Source of the DNA: Saprospiraceae bacterium
GTDB lineage: Bacteria; Bacteroidota; Bacteroidia; Chitinophagales; Saprospiraceae
DNA length: 64,000 nucleotides
Assembly (NCBI GenBank): GCA_016710585.1
Contig: JADJVN010000001.1
Coordinates: 372,001 to 436,000 of the forward strand
Reading direction: 5' to 3'
Shown here: positions 54,056 to 63,932 of the stretch, piece by piece
How positions within the stretch are numbered: position 1 is the first letter of the stretch
Layout of the letters: every line of letters starts with the position of its first letter
Notes under the pieces: model-generated
Seen by the model: the letters and a program-made list of their open reading frames with translations, nothing else
Told to the model about the DNA's origin: nothing
Database searches by the model: none
Translations under genes and position numbers: made by a program

Positions 54056-55730
54056 GCATTTAAATTTGCGCAGCAATATTTTTTGCTTTTTACTTTTTTT
54101 TCTATTTGTAATTTTTCATTTACCATTTTTAAGCTCTTGCCAAAAATCCTGTAATAGTTCAAATAATACTCAGGGAAAAAGAAGTCAAGACAGTACTGTA
54201 TATTCCTTAGAGAATTTTACACCATTTACTTTGGATACCTTTGTTATAACTAAATATATTCAGCATGATTCAAGTCAGATGGATATTGCTTCAGATCTAG
54301 TAGAATTTTATCAAAAAAGATTTTATCAGTATGCTTGGTTCACCCAATCTGGAATGTCGAATGCAGTACATCTTTTATTGAATAGATTGAATAATGCTGC
54401 TCACCAATCTCAAAACAATTTACTTAAAATCACCCAAGTATTGGACAGCATCAAATTGGATTCAAATTATATTAAAAAGAATCAAAGTAAATTAGCACAG
54501 TTTGAACTCGACTTTACCTCTGCTTATTTTAAATATGCTAAGTATGAATTTTATGGAATAGATAAGAATCCTAAGGATCTAGAATGGTATATACCAAGAA
54601 AGAAGAAGAACTTTCAATTGCTCTTAGAAAAAATCGCTTGTTGTGAAAAAGAAGATATCAATTTTGAACCGAGCAATAATTATTATAGAGCATTAAAAAA
54701 AGAACTGGTCAAGTATAAGGAATTAGATAAACAATTCGTAGATATTGAGATACAGCGTGATAGTTTTCCACTACAATTGAATGATATAGCTGAAATATTG
54801 GTCCCGATTAAAGCAAAATTATTTGCATTTGGAGATTTATCAAAGCGCGATTCAACCACCCTATTCAATCCAGAATTAGTTGCAGGAATAAAACAATTTC
54901 AATATAGACTAGGACTGGATTCAACTGGCATCATCGACAAGAATACATTTAAAGAAATACAAAAGCCGATTGGATATTACTTAAAGAAAATCATTATTAA
55001 TATGGAGCGATTGAGATGGATGACAGATAGTATTCCATCTTCATATTTTTTAGTTAATATACCAGAATATAAACTTCATATTTTTGACAAAGGACGATTA
55101 GATTGGAGTATGAATGTGGTCGTAGGTGCTCAGGCGACGGCTACAACAATTTTTGAAGATGAAATGTCCAATATTGTGATCAATCCTTATTGGGGTGTGC
55201 CTCAGTCTATTGTCAAAAATGAAATCATTCCTGCAATGCTGCGCAATTCAAATTATATCAATAGGAATCACATGGAGGTCTTGAAGAATAATCAAGTTGT
55301 GAGTCCATATTCTATAGCTTGGCATGATATCAAGGGCAATCCTACATTTACAGTAAGACAAAAGCCTGGTCCATTTAATGCATTGGGAAAAGTAAAATTT
55401 TTATTTCCAAATAATTATAATATTTATTTTCACGACACTCCTGCAAAGAAATATTTTGTAGAGCAAAAAAGAGCTTTTAGTCATGGATGTATAAGACTGG
55501 GAGAACCAATAAAATTGGCAGAATATATATTGACTAGGGATTCAATATTTACCGTAGAACAGGTGGCAAAAGAACTAAAGAAAGATAAGGAAAAATGGAT
55601 TTCACTAAAACATAGGATCCCAGTAATCATCAGTTATTTTACTGCATGGGTAGATTCTAAGGGTATGCTTCAATTTCGAGATGACATTTATGGACACGAT
55701 CGTAAATTAGAAACAGAGATCTTTGAATAA
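54042..55730 (+). CDS. L,D-transpeptidase lipoprotein (YcbB/LdtD-like)
   Basis: A 562-residue protein. From ATG 54042 it has a lipoprotein-like signal with lipobox LSSC. The layout matches YcbB: helical N-terminal domain, peptidoglycan-binding motif (NPELVAGIKQFQYRLGLDST), a transpeptidase domain with FHDTPAKKYF and the active site SHGCIRLGEP. It forms 3-3 cross-links between meso-DAP residues of peptidoglycan stems. The 14-bp overlap with another L,D-transpeptidase shows that both act together. Confidence 0.92.
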   Translation: MENHKHLNLRSNIFCFLLFFLFVIFHLPFLSSCQKSCNSSNNTQGKRSQDSTVYSLENFTPFTLDTFVITKYIQHDSSQMDIASDLVEFYQKRFYQYAWFTQSGMSNAVHLLLNRLNNAAHQSQNNLLKITQVLDSIKLDSNYIKKNQSKLAQFELDFTSAYFKYAKYEFYGIDKNPKDLEWYIPRKKKNFQLLLEKIACCEKEDINFEPSNNYYRALKKELVKYKELDKQFVDIEIQRDSFPLQLNDIAEILVPIKAKLFAFGDLSKRDSTTLFNPELVAGIKQFQYRLGLDSTGIIDKNTFKEIQKPIGYYLKKIIINMERLRWMTDSIPSSYFLVNIPEYKLHIFDKGRLDWSMNVVVGAQATATTIFEDEMSNIVINPYWGVPQSIVKNEIIPAMLRNSNYINRNHMEVLKNNQVVSPYSIAWHDIKGNPTFTVRQKPGPFNALGKVKFLFPNNYNIYFHDTPAKKYFVEQKRAFSHGCIRLGEPIKLAEYILTRDSIFTVEQVAKELKKDKEKWISLKHRIPVIISYFTAWVDSKGMLQFRDDIYGHDRKLETEIFE

Positions 55731-55783
55731 GCACATTGCCTGATTTCAAATGAAATGATATGCTCCTAGAAAAAAACCACTTA

Positions 55784-56556
55784 TTAAAAGCGAAGATGTT
55801 TAACAGTAATTGAATTCTGCATTAATTTATTCAATGAATCAATTCCTATTTTTAAATGTGTGTGTAAATAATCTTGAGTTACTTTTTTATCACTTTCTTC
55901 TGTCTTCACCCCTTCAGGGATCATAGGCATATCAGAAACTAAAAGTAAAGCACCAGCTGGCATTCTATTTTTAAATGCAGAAACAAATATTGTCGCAGTC
56001 TCCATATCTATCGCAAGAGCACGAAGTCTCGTGAGGTAGTTTTTAAAGTCTACTCTATGCTCCCAAACCCTTTTGTTGGTAGTATATACTGTTCCTGTCC
56101 AATAATCTTTTCATATTCTCGGATAGTGGTAGAGATCGCCTTTTGCAATGCGAAGGCAGGAAGTGCAGGAACCTCCGGTGGTAAATAATCGTTTGATGTT
56201 CCTTCACCTCGAATAGCGGCAATGGGTAGAATGAGGTCACCTACATTGTTTTTCTTAGACTTCAAACCTCCACATTTGCCCAAAAATAAAACAGCTTTAG
56301 GCTTTATCGCAGTAAGCAAATCTATGATGGTCCCAGCGTTTGGACTTCCCATACCAAAATTTATAATCGTAATATTATTGGCAGTGGCACTGATCATCGA
56401 TCTGTCTCTACCCTTAATCTCAACATTATTCCATTCGGCAAACAACTCTACATATAAACTAAAATTCACCAATAAGATGTATTCTCCAAATTGATCCAGC
56501 GCTACCCCAGTATATCTTGGCAACCAATTTTCTACTATTTCCTTTTTAGTTTTCAT
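55784..56556 (-). pseudogene. amn: AMP nucleosidase, split by one frameshift
   Basis: The N-terminal piece (56050-56556) has MKTKKEIVENWLPRYTG, INFGMGSPNAGTIIDLL, AVLFLGKCGGLK and GDLILPIAAIRGEGTSNDYL. The C-terminal piece (55784-56090 in the second frame) has GTVYTTNKRVWEHRVDFKNY, ALAIDMETATIFVSAF and GALLLVSDMPMIPEGVKT. Together they make a full Bacteroidota AMP nucleosidase (about 258 residues), which splits AMP to adenine and ribose 5-phosphate. A single base change near 56100 separates the frames; the rest is well conserved, so a sequence error is as likely as a real mutation. Confidence 0.85.
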
Positions 56557-56749
56557 TTATCTAATTATCTTCAATGCAAATATAATTGTTATTTTAAATT
56601 GAAGGCTAGTGATATTTTGTTAAATGGTAAAATTGGCTAAGAATTAATTTACATTTATTATTTACGAAATGAAACTTATTTGTGAGTAGGCAAACAAAAA
56701 TGGGATTTCATTGTCTTAATCCTGTTTAATATCAAATCAATTAATAGAA

Positions 56750-58507
56750 GTGGATTTACTTTTTTCATATATAAAAAAACACAAAACGCTATTGATCATC
56801 GCATTGATCATGTCAAGCATAAATATTTGCTTTAGTTTATGTGATTCTATCATTACAGGAAAGCTAATGCAGGATTGTGGTGTTGGAATTTTAAAATACA
56901 AAGGTCAGGAGTTGCAGTTTGTTAAGTCATTGCTATATTGGCTTTTTTTATCTCTTGGTGCTGCAATGGTATCTCGTTTAGCAAAAAATTTTCAAGATTA
57001 TTTTACAAATATTGTCATACAGCGCACAGGTGCTGAAATGTATACAGACGGGATTAAAAAATCACTGGATCTTCCTTTTGAAGATTTTGAAGATCAAAGA
57101 AGTGGAGAGACTTTGAGTAAGTTGCAAAAAGTAAGAACGGATTCTGAAAAATTAATCACCCTTTCTATTTCATTAATTTTCCAAACAATTGTAGGATTTG
57201 TGTTCGTGATGTTATACATTATGAGGATAGATTATCGCATTGCATTAATATTTGTTATTACAGCGCCGATTATTGCCTTTGTGAGTTCTTATCTGGGAAA
57301 AAAGATTAAAGTTGTATCTAGAAAAATAGTACAACAAACCAATTCATTAGCGGGATCTACTACTGAAAGTCTGCGCAATATTGAATTGGTAAAAAGTTTA
57401 GGATTGACTCAGCAAGAAGAGAATCGATTGAATAGTAATACACATAAGATATTAGATCTTGAATTGCAAAAAGTAAGGTTTATTAGAAGTTTAAGTTTTA
57501 TACAAGGAACTACAGTACACTTCATGCGCACATGTGTCATTTTTGCGCTATATTATTTTTTATTTGGTGATAAAATAATCGTTGGTGATTTATTGACCAT
57601 GGTATTTTTTACATTTTTTATTTTTGGGCCATTGCAAGAATTGAGTTCGTTTATCATAGTAAAGAACGAAACAAAAATATCGATGGAAAATTTTTCAAAA
57701 TTACTAGCTGCAAAGTCTGAATATAAATCTGAAACACCAGTAGCAATAGGCGATATTTCAAATTTAGAATTTTCCAATGTTAGTTTTAAACATAAATCGA
57801 CACAAAACTATGCAGTAGAAGATATCAATTTTCAAATCAAACAAGGAGAGACGGTTGCTTTTGTAGGTCCATCTGGTTCAGGTAAGACGACACTTGTTAA
57901 ATTATTGGTAGGTTTATATCCTCCTGCAGAGGGTGAAATAAAATACAATGGCATCAACTCAAAAAATATCGATTTATTAGAATTGAGAAAACAACTTGGA
58001 TTCGTCACTCAAGATGCACAGCTTTTTTCAGGAACAATAAGAGAAAATTTGCTTTTCGTAATGCCTGACGCAAGTGATTCAGAAATACTTGATGCGCTCC
58101 AACGCGCAAGCTGTAATAATTTATTAGCGAGAGCAGATAATGGTCTAGATTCCACAATAGGAGAAGGTGGAATAAAAATTTCTGGTGGAGAGAAACAGAG
58201 ACTTTCTATTGCAAGGGCTATTTTAAGAAATCCCAATCTTTTGATATTTGATGAAGCGACCTCCGCTTTAGATTCCATTACAGAAGAAGAAATCAATCAA
58301 ACCATTCGCAAGATTTCTGATCAAAATAGAATTACTGTTCTAATAGCTCATAGACTTTCAACGATCATGCATTGCGATAAAATATTCGTACTGGAGCAAG
58401 GAAAGATTATCGAACAGGGAAGACATGAAGATCTTCTTCTTGAAAAAGGATTATACTATGCTATGTGGAGGCAACAGATCGGCGAGAGAAGAAAAGTCTT
58501 TGCGTAG
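56750..58507 (+). CDS. ABC exporter, fused permease and ATPase
   Basis: A 585-residue half-transporter of the MsbA/multidrug type, starting with GTG. Six membrane helices occupy residues 1-310. The ATPase domain has Walker A GPSGSGKTT, Q-loop FVTQDAQLFSG, signature ISGGEKQRLSIARAIL, Walker B LLIFDEATSALD and the His of LIAHRLSTI. It works as a dimer in the inner membrane. The substrate cannot be told; lipid A precursor, peptide or drug export are possible. Confidence 0.9.
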   Translation: MDLLFSYIKKHKTLLIIALIMSSINICFSLCDSIITGKLMQDCGVGILKYKGQELQFVKSLLYWLFLSLGAAMVSRLAKNFQDYFTNIVIQRTGAEMYTDGIKKSLDLPFEDFEDQRSGETLSKLQKVRTDSEKLITLSISLIFQTIVGFVFVMLYIMRIDYRIALIFVITAPIIAFVSSYLGKKIKVVSRKIVQQTNSLAGSTTESLRNIELVKSLGLTQQEENRLNSNTHKILDLELQKVRFIRSLSFIQGTTVHFMRTCVIFALYYFLFGDKIIVGDLLTMVFFTFFIFGPLQELSSFIIVKNETKISMENFSKLLAAKSEYKSETPVAIGDISNLEFSNVSFKHKSTQNYAVEDINFQIKQGETVAFVGPSGSGKTTLVKLLVGLYPPAEGEIKYNGINSKNIDLLELRKQLGFVTQDAQLFSGTIRENLLFVMPDASDSEILDALQRASCNNLLARADNGLDSTIGEGGIKISGGEKQRLSIARAILRNPNLLIFDEATSALDSITEEEINQTIRKISDQNRITVLIAHRLSTIMHCDKIFVLEQGKIIEQGRHEDLLLEKGLYYAMWRQQIGERRKVFA

Positions 58508-58549
58508 ATTATAAGTGAATAAATTTATTCAGTTATTTCAATAAATGAT

Positions 58550-58557
58550 TATATTTG
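58550..58557 (+). promoter_or_regulatory. -7 promoter element of the secreted propeller gene
   Basis: TATATTTG, a full match to TAnnTTTG, 18 bp before the ATG at 58576. No clear -33 element. Confidence 0.5.
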
Positions 58558-58575
58558 TTGAAATATAAGCTTATC

Positions 58576-60012
58576 ATGAGAAGAATTTTTACCTTTATTC
58601 TAATTTTAATTGATATTCAATTAAATGCCCAGACTTCATTGCTTTGGAATACTACTCAAGATCTTGCTTCCAGCAGTTTTGGAAATAATCATCCAAGAAT
58701 TGTAATGAATGGCACAGAATCACCTGTCGTAGTTTGGGGTAGGGATTCGGATGCAAGTTTACTTTGCTCATATTGGGACGGGACAAAGTTTTCTACTCCT
58801 TTAAAATTAAATACTAATATTACTATTGCTACAGCTTCATGGATGGGGCCAGATATTGCAGCACATGGCGATACAATATATGTAGTAATGAAACAAACAC
58901 CTGAGAATTCAAGTAATAGTGGAATTTATCTGAGTAAATCTTTTGATGGTGGAAAAAGTTTTTCCTCATTAATTCGAGTAGATAAGATAGCAGACAGCCT
59001 TTCGAGATTCCCTACTGTAGCTACAGATAAAAATGGTCAACCAATCATTGCTTTTATGAAGTTTAATAGTAATTTTAGAGCGTCGCGTTGGGTCGTGACG
59101 AAGTCAAATGATTTTGGTAAAAGCTTCAGTCAAGATATTAAAGCAAGCAATTGGTTTGGTTCAGAAGAAGTGTGCGATTGTTGTCCAGGCACATTGATAT
59201 CAGACGGTATGAATACAGTGCTCATGTATCGCGACAATAATAAAAATATACGAGACAGTTGGATGGCATTATCTAAAGATGGTGGAAACACATTCATCAA
59301 TGCATGTAATGTCGATAATAATCGATGGCAAATCAATACCTGCCCAGCAAGTGGTCCAGATGCAGTAATCGTGGGAGATACATTGTATAGTGTCTTCATG
59401 AATGGTGCAAGTGGTCGTGCATTAAATTATATGAGTAAAACTATTTTAAGTGAGGCTAAGTTGGTAAAGACTAGTGCTATACAAGGTCCTGCATCAGGTC
59501 TAAATAGTCAGAACTTTCCTAGAATCAGTGCATATGGTAATGCTGCTGCAATTGTTTGGAGACAGGATGTCAGCAACAAATTACAACTACCAATTTTATT
59601 CACTAAGAATATTTACAATGGTTTTCCTACAAAATATGACACAGTGGATCTGCTGGATATTGACGATGCAGATGTTCTTGTGACTAAGGATAAAGTATTT
59701 GTGGTGTGGGAAGATTTTGCAAGCAGAACAGTAAAATATAGAGTCGCAGATATTAATACAATTACTGATATTCAACTAAATCAAAAACCAAATCAAATAA
59801 TAATTTCTCCAAATCCAGCATCTGACCAAATTGAGATACATGCTGATGAAAAGATAAATGAATTGACAATTACCGATTTAAAAGGAAATGTTATTTACCA
59901 AAGTCAAAATCCAGAAAAGTTGATTTCACTATATGGATTAAGCTCAGGAATTTATTTAGTCTATTGTAGAATGAAGACTGGTGTGGCTATACAGAAATTT
60001 TGTAAACAGTAG
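58576..60012 (+). CDS. Secreted BNR/sialidase-like propeller with T9SS type A sorting domain
   Basis: A 478-residue exported protein. I use ATG 58576 (MRRIFTFILILIDIQLNAQ, a signal peptide). Asp-box-like motifs occur several times (SKSFDGGKSFSSLI, TKSNDFGKSFSQDI, ALSKDGGNTFINAC), as in BNR-repeat sialidase folds. The catalytic residues of sialidases are not evident. EEVCDCCPGTLISDG is a Cys-rich insert. The last 70 residues (IISPNPASDQIEIHADEKIN, ITDLKGNVIY, SGIYLVYCRMK) are the type A sorting domain for type IX secretion. Confidence 0.85.
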   Translation: MRRIFTFILILIDIQLNAQTSLLWNTTQDLASSSFGNNHPRIVMNGTESPVVVWGRDSDASLLCSYWDGTKFSTPLKLNTNITIATASWMGPDIAAHGDTIYVVMKQTPENSSNSGIYLSKSFDGGKSFSSLIRVDKIADSLSRFPTVATDKNGQPIIAFMKFNSNFRASRWVVTKSNDFGKSFSQDIKASNWFGSEEVCDCCPGTLISDGMNTVLMYRDNNKNIRDSWMALSKDGGNTFINACNVDNNRWQINTCPASGPDAVIVGDTLYSVFMNGASGRALNYMSKTILSEAKLVKTSAIQGPASGLNSQNFPRISAYGNAAAIVWRQDVSNKLQLPILFTKNIYNGFPTKYDTVDLLDIDDADVLVTKDKVFVVWEDFASRTVKYRVADINTITDIQLNQKPNQIIISPNPASDQIEIHADEKINELTITDLKGNVIYQSQNPEKLISLYGLSSGIYLVYCRMKTGVAIQKFCKQ

Positions 60013-60260
60013 AATTGAGTTTAAAATCTCTTGTAAGAAGAATAACTTCTTTGCTTGATAAATTTAAATATTTCTTAAAATTATAAAAATACTTTTCATT
60101 TTTGAAATGAAACGGAATAATAGATGAATTAAATACTTATTTCAATCTTAATGCGTTATTAAAAACTTATAATACTCTAGTAAGACAAATTTAATTCTAC
60201 AAAACAAGATCGATTCAATTGTTTTTGTTATGTTTGTTTAACCAATTAATTCAAAGACTT

Positions 60261-61451
60261 ATGACAACTACAATATTAATCACCATTTGTATACTTTTAT
60301 TAATAGCATATATATTCGATGTCAGTTCATCAAAAACTAAAATACCTTCTGTAATTTTACTTTTGTTGATAGGATGGGTAGTTAAACAGATCACGAATAA
60401 TTTTCAAATTTTTGTAATTGATTTAAGTCCGATACTTCCTATACTTGGGACTATAGGATTGATTTTAATTGTTCTTGAAGGGTCCTTAGAAATTGAATTA
60501 AATAAATCTAAATTACCTTTTGTCGGCAAGACAACAATTATTTCATTTGTGCCAATTTTAATATTTGCTTTTGGACTCGCAGCTGCATTTCAATACTTTG
60601 AAAATGTGTCTTTTAAAATTGCCCTTGCTAATGCGATTCCATTCGCTATTATAAGTAGTTCCATAGCCATCCCGAGCGCACAAAATCTTCCTGCAAAGGA
60701 TAGGGAATTTATTACCTTTGAAAGCAGTCTATCTGATATATTTGGTGTATTGTTTTTTAATTTTATTACTTTAAATGATGAAATCGGTTTTGCCCTTGCA
60801 GGTAATTTTGTTGTAGAGATTATATTAATGTTGTTGATTTCATTTATAGCTACAATTGGACTTGCATATCTGCTGAGTAAAATAAAACATCATGTAAAAT
60901 ATTTGCCTATAATTTTAATTATTGTTTTGATCTACAATATTTCTAAAATGTTTCATCTTCCTGCTTTGATATTTATATTAATATTTGGCATTATATTGGG
61001 CAATATTGACGAAATAAAAAATTTAAGGTTTATTAAGAATTTTCAATTAGCTACGCTTCAAAGAGAAGTGCATAAATTTAAAGAACTCACTATTGAAATC
61101 GTATTTTTAGTTAGAGCTTTGTTTTTTATATTGTTTGGATATCTCATCAATACAAGTGAATTGTTAAATTCTGAAAGCATAATCTGGGCATTAAGTATCA
61201 GTATTGGAATTTTTTTCATACGCTTTATTATATTTAAAATTGCGAGGATAAAGATAAATCCACTTTTGTACATCGCACCGAGAGGATTAATAACAATTTT
61301 GTTATTTCTAAGTATTCCTTTGAATCAACAAATGCGATTGGTGAATAATTCATTGTTAATTCAAGTGATTATCATAACAGCGTTTATAATGATGTTGGGA
61401 CTGATGTCAGTTAAACCTGAAGTTAAGGAAGTAGAGAAAGTACCCAATTAA
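60261..61451 (+). CDS. Cation:proton antiporter (CPA family)
   Basis: A 396-residue protein with about 11-12 membrane helices. I start at ATG 60261 (MTTTILITICILLLIAYIFD). VILLLLIGWVVKQ, GLILIVLEGSLEIEL, AIISSSIAIPSAQNL and FITFESSLSDIFGV match the CPA1/CPA2 Na+/H+ or K+/H+ antiporter pattern, with the acidic ESSLSD in the ion-binding helix. It exchanges a monovalent cation for protons across the inner membrane. The gene is followed by corA. Confidence 0.85.
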   Translation: MTTTILITICILLLIAYIFDVSSSKTKIPSVILLLLIGWVVKQITNNFQIFVIDLSPILPILGTIGLILIVLEGSLEIELNKSKLPFVGKTTIISFVPILIFAFGLAAAFQYFENVSFKIALANAIPFAIISSSIAIPSAQNLPAKDREFITFESSLSDIFGVLFFNFITLNDEIGFALAGNFVVEIILMLLISFIATIGLAYLLSKIKHHVKYLPIILIIVLIYNISKMFHLPALIFILIFGIILGNIDEIKNLRFIKNFQLATLQREVHKFKELTIEIVFLVRALFFILFGYLINTSELLNSESIIWALSISIGIFFIRFIIFKIARIKINPLLYIAPRGLITILLFLSIPLNQQMRLVNNSLLIQVIIITAFIMMLGLMSVKPEVKEVEKVPN

Positions 61452-61476
61452 AAACACAAGACCTTATATTTTTTCT

Positions 61477-61484
61477 TACTTTTG
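61477..61484 (+). promoter_or_regulatory. -7 promoter element of corA
   Basis: TACTTTTG matches TAnnTTTG, 87 bp before the corA ATG. Confidence 0.45.
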
Positions 61485-61570
61485 TGATCGAAATTAGCTT
61501 CAATATCATAATATTTAAATTATTAATGAATATTGATTGAAATTAATTTATTTAAAGGGAAATTGATATT

Positions 61571-62458
61571 ATGACAAAGGTAAGTCAAAGCAAAATTCAG
61601 TTTGATAAGTTTGTATGGATTGATTTTTGTCAACCAGATAAGGCGAGTTTAGATAAGATTGCGGAGGAGTATAATCTTGATTATTTTCAGATAAAGGATA
61701 GCTTAGAGTCCGGTCATTTACCTAAATTCGAAAAACAACCGAATTATAATTTTCTAATCCTTAGGGCCTTTACATCCACTATTGAAGAAGGGTCTACAAC
61801 TATAAGTGAGCTATCTAATAAAATAGCTTTTTTCTATAATGAGAATAAGCTTATCACAATCCATAGAAGTGCTTTTCCATTTTTAAATACTGTAAAAAAA
61901 GAGTATAACAATTCAGAGGACGTCTTGCTTTACTTAATTCATAAAATGCTTGAAACTTATCAACGACCTTTGAATGATTTAGATGAGCATATAACCAAGA
62001 TTGAAGAAGTTATTTTTTTGAAAAATTATGAGAAAGTTTCATTGGAGGATTTATATTTTTTAAAGACTCAAACTCGTATTACAAAAAAATTATTGCAAAT
62101 AATACAAAACGTAATTAATCAACTTGAAGTTAAGGATGAATCTAAAACAGCTCTCCAAGATATCAAAGATAGATTGTTAAATCTTATATTAAACTATGAT
62201 GAAGTTTTAGAGAATTCAAATAACTTGTTGAACACCTACCTTTCTGTTAATGCTCAAAAAAGCAATGATGTCATGAAATTGTTGACTATTTTTTCAGCAT
62301 TTTTTTTGCCATTGACTTTTGTTGCTGGAATTTATGGAATGAATTTTGAGAATATGCCTGAATTAAAATGGCGTTCTGGTTATTTTTTAACATTGGGAAT
62401 AATGCTATTTATTGCATTAGTCATTTATTTTTGGTTTAAACGTAAGCGAATACTTTGA
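61571..62458 (+). CDS. corA: CorA-family magnesium/divalent cation channel
   Basis: A 295-residue protein of the CorA fold. The two C-terminal membrane helices are LLTIFSAFFLPLTFVAGI and FLTLGIMLFIALVIYFWF, with the selectivity motif YGMNFENMPE between them (GMN). The long cytoplasmic N-terminal domain has the usual helical stalk (DDEHITKIEEVI-type region around residue 140). It forms a pentameric Mg2+ channel in the inner membrane; transport of Co2+ or Zn2+ is possible in this family. Confidence 0.92.
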   Translation: MTKVSQSKIQFDKFVWIDFCQPDKASLDKIAEEYNLDYFQIKDSLESGHLPKFEKQPNYNFLILRAFTSTIEEGSTTISELSNKIAFFYNENKLITIHRSAFPFLNTVKKEYNNSEDVLLYLIHKMLETYQRPLNDLDEHITKIEEVIFLKNYEKVSLEDLYFLKTQTRITKKLLQIIQNVINQLEVKDESKTALQDIKDRLLNLILNYDEVLENSNNLLNTYLSVNAQKSNDVMKLLTIFSAFFLPLTFVAGIYGMNFENMPELKWRSGYFLTLGIMLFIALVIYFWFKRKRIL

Positions 62459-62507
62459 TTGCTATAACATTGAACAGACTTGAACAGAATTTATTACAAT
62501 GATTGAC

Positions 62508-63056
62508 TTATATATTCGGACTGATGTATTCTTTTTTTAAAAGTGAATATAGGTTCAAGTCAATAAATTTTTCATGTAAATATTCAGCATCTCTAAGTAT
62601 AGCTTCCATGGTGAAATTCAATTTTACTGCTATCTGATTACTTTTCTGATTGTTTGTAGCACATTTTAATTCAATACGATTTAAATCTAATGAAGAAAAA
62701 GCAAGTTGTATTAATGCTTGACAAGATTTCGTGATGATTCCTTTTCCTTGATGATCTTTTGACAGCCAATACCCAAATTCTCCGATTTTATTGGCACGAT
62801 CAATTCTGTAAATTCCAATTCGTCCCACACATTTTTTTCGATCGAAGATAGTAAAAGCATGTTCTACACCATCAAGGTTTCGTTGAATAGATCCTCGAAT
62901 GTAGTTTTCTATGAATTGAACAGAGTGAACATTTTCTACGAAGGGCAGCCATAGTTTTAAGTGGGCTCTATTTTCTTCTACTAAATTGTAGATCTCATTC
63001 GCATGATCAAGAGAGATAGCCTTTAGTTCAATGTTTTGATCTATTTTAATATTCAT
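62508..63056 (-). CDS. GNAT acetyltransferase, RimJ/RimL-like
   Basis: A 182-residue GNAT enzyme. The acetyl-CoA site is SKDHQGKGIITKSCQALIQL (Q/RxxGxG/A-type motif), preceded by FDRKKCVGRIGIYRID and EFGYWLS; RIELKCATNNQKSNQIAVKL follows as the C-terminal motif. It resembles RimJ/RimL enzymes that acetylate protein N-termini, but the substrate is open. Confidence 0.9.
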   Translation of the reverse strand: MNIKIDQNIELKAISLDHANEIYNLVEENRAHLKLWLPFVENVHSVQFIENYIRGSIQRNLDGVEHAFTIFDRKKCVGRIGIYRIDRANKIGEFGYWLSKDHQGKGIITKSCQALIQLAFSSLDLNRIELKCATNNQKSNQIAVKLNFTMEAILRDAEYLHEKFIDLNLYSLLKKEYISPNI

Positions 63057-63137
63057 ATAGATTGTTTATGTGAATTAAATAAGAAGAAATAATATTTTTT
63101 CAACCAATTTATTTTTATTATTATTGACTTATGTAAT

Positions 63138-63932
63138 TTAGACATTATATTTCGTTGCTATTATATTTTTTTGTTTATTTTCCAAATCAGGTAGAATGAT
63201 AGTGAATCCGAATGGTTTTAAATCGGAAGTAAGTTGTTCAAAATTATATGGGGGATGTATTTCAATAATTATATTGTCTGTATGAGCTAACCAGTTGTTA
63301 TTGTTTTTCAATAGTATGTTTTCTGCGCCTTCTATATCAATTTTTACCAAGTTGAATTTCGCTATATTATATTTATTCATTATTGTATTCACAGATATTG
63401 CTTGAATAGGATTTCCTACAATATCAACTTGATAGTTGTAGCTATGTCCTTTCTCGTTAAATAATATTTCTCTATCAATATCGTATATGGCATATGGCAA
63501 TGGCGTATTTCTAGAATCAAACTTGAGGTTATCTTTCAGTATTAAAAAATTATCTTGTGAAGCCTCGACACTATATATATTTGCATTGGGATAATGGATA
63601 TTGAAGTATAGTGAGCTTAAACCAATATGAGCACCAAGATCTAAAATATTGATATTTTTGTTTGAGATTTGAAATGGAATGAAATAAATCTGTTTCCAAA
63701 AAATCTCATAAAATATTGCAAGATCTCCTTTACTTGTCCGCATAGCTATATTATAGTTTTTTTTATTTATTTTTATTTGATAATTATTTGAATTGTTTTC
63801 TTGTTCATTTTTTTTATTATATTTGTAAAGAAGATGAAATTGAATGGTATTATAGATGAATTTTACAAAAGTGGAAATATTTCTAGACACCTTGATTGTA
63901 AAAATAAATTTTTGTATATACGAATTCCACAT
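63138..63932 (-). CDS. FkbM-family SAM-dependent methyltransferase
   Basis: A 264-residue protein with the FkbM pattern: NINILDLGAHIGLSSLYFNI (SAM-binding loop), IYSVEASQDNFLILKDNL, and FNLVKIDIEGAENILLKN (IDIEGAE core), IIIEIHP at the end. FkbM-type enzymes methylate hydroxyl groups, often of sugars or polyketides. The N-terminal 60 residues are AT-rich, basic and partly hydrophobic. No glycan cluster is seen in the window, but the downstream part lies outside; 63933-64000 shows nothing. Confidence 0.88.
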   Translation of the reverse strand: MWNSYIQKFIFTIKVSRNISTFVKFIYNTIQFHLLYKYNKKNEQENNSNNYQIKINKKNYNIAMRTSKGDLAIFYEIFWKQIYFIPFQISNKNINILDLGAHIGLSSLYFNIHYPNANIYSVEASQDNFLILKDNLKFDSRNTPLPYAIYDIDREILFNEKGHSYNYQVDIVGNPIQAISVNTIMNKYNIAKFNLVKIDIEGAENILLKNNNNWLAHTDNIIIEIHPPYNFEQLTSDLKPFGFTIILPDLENKQKNIIATKYNV

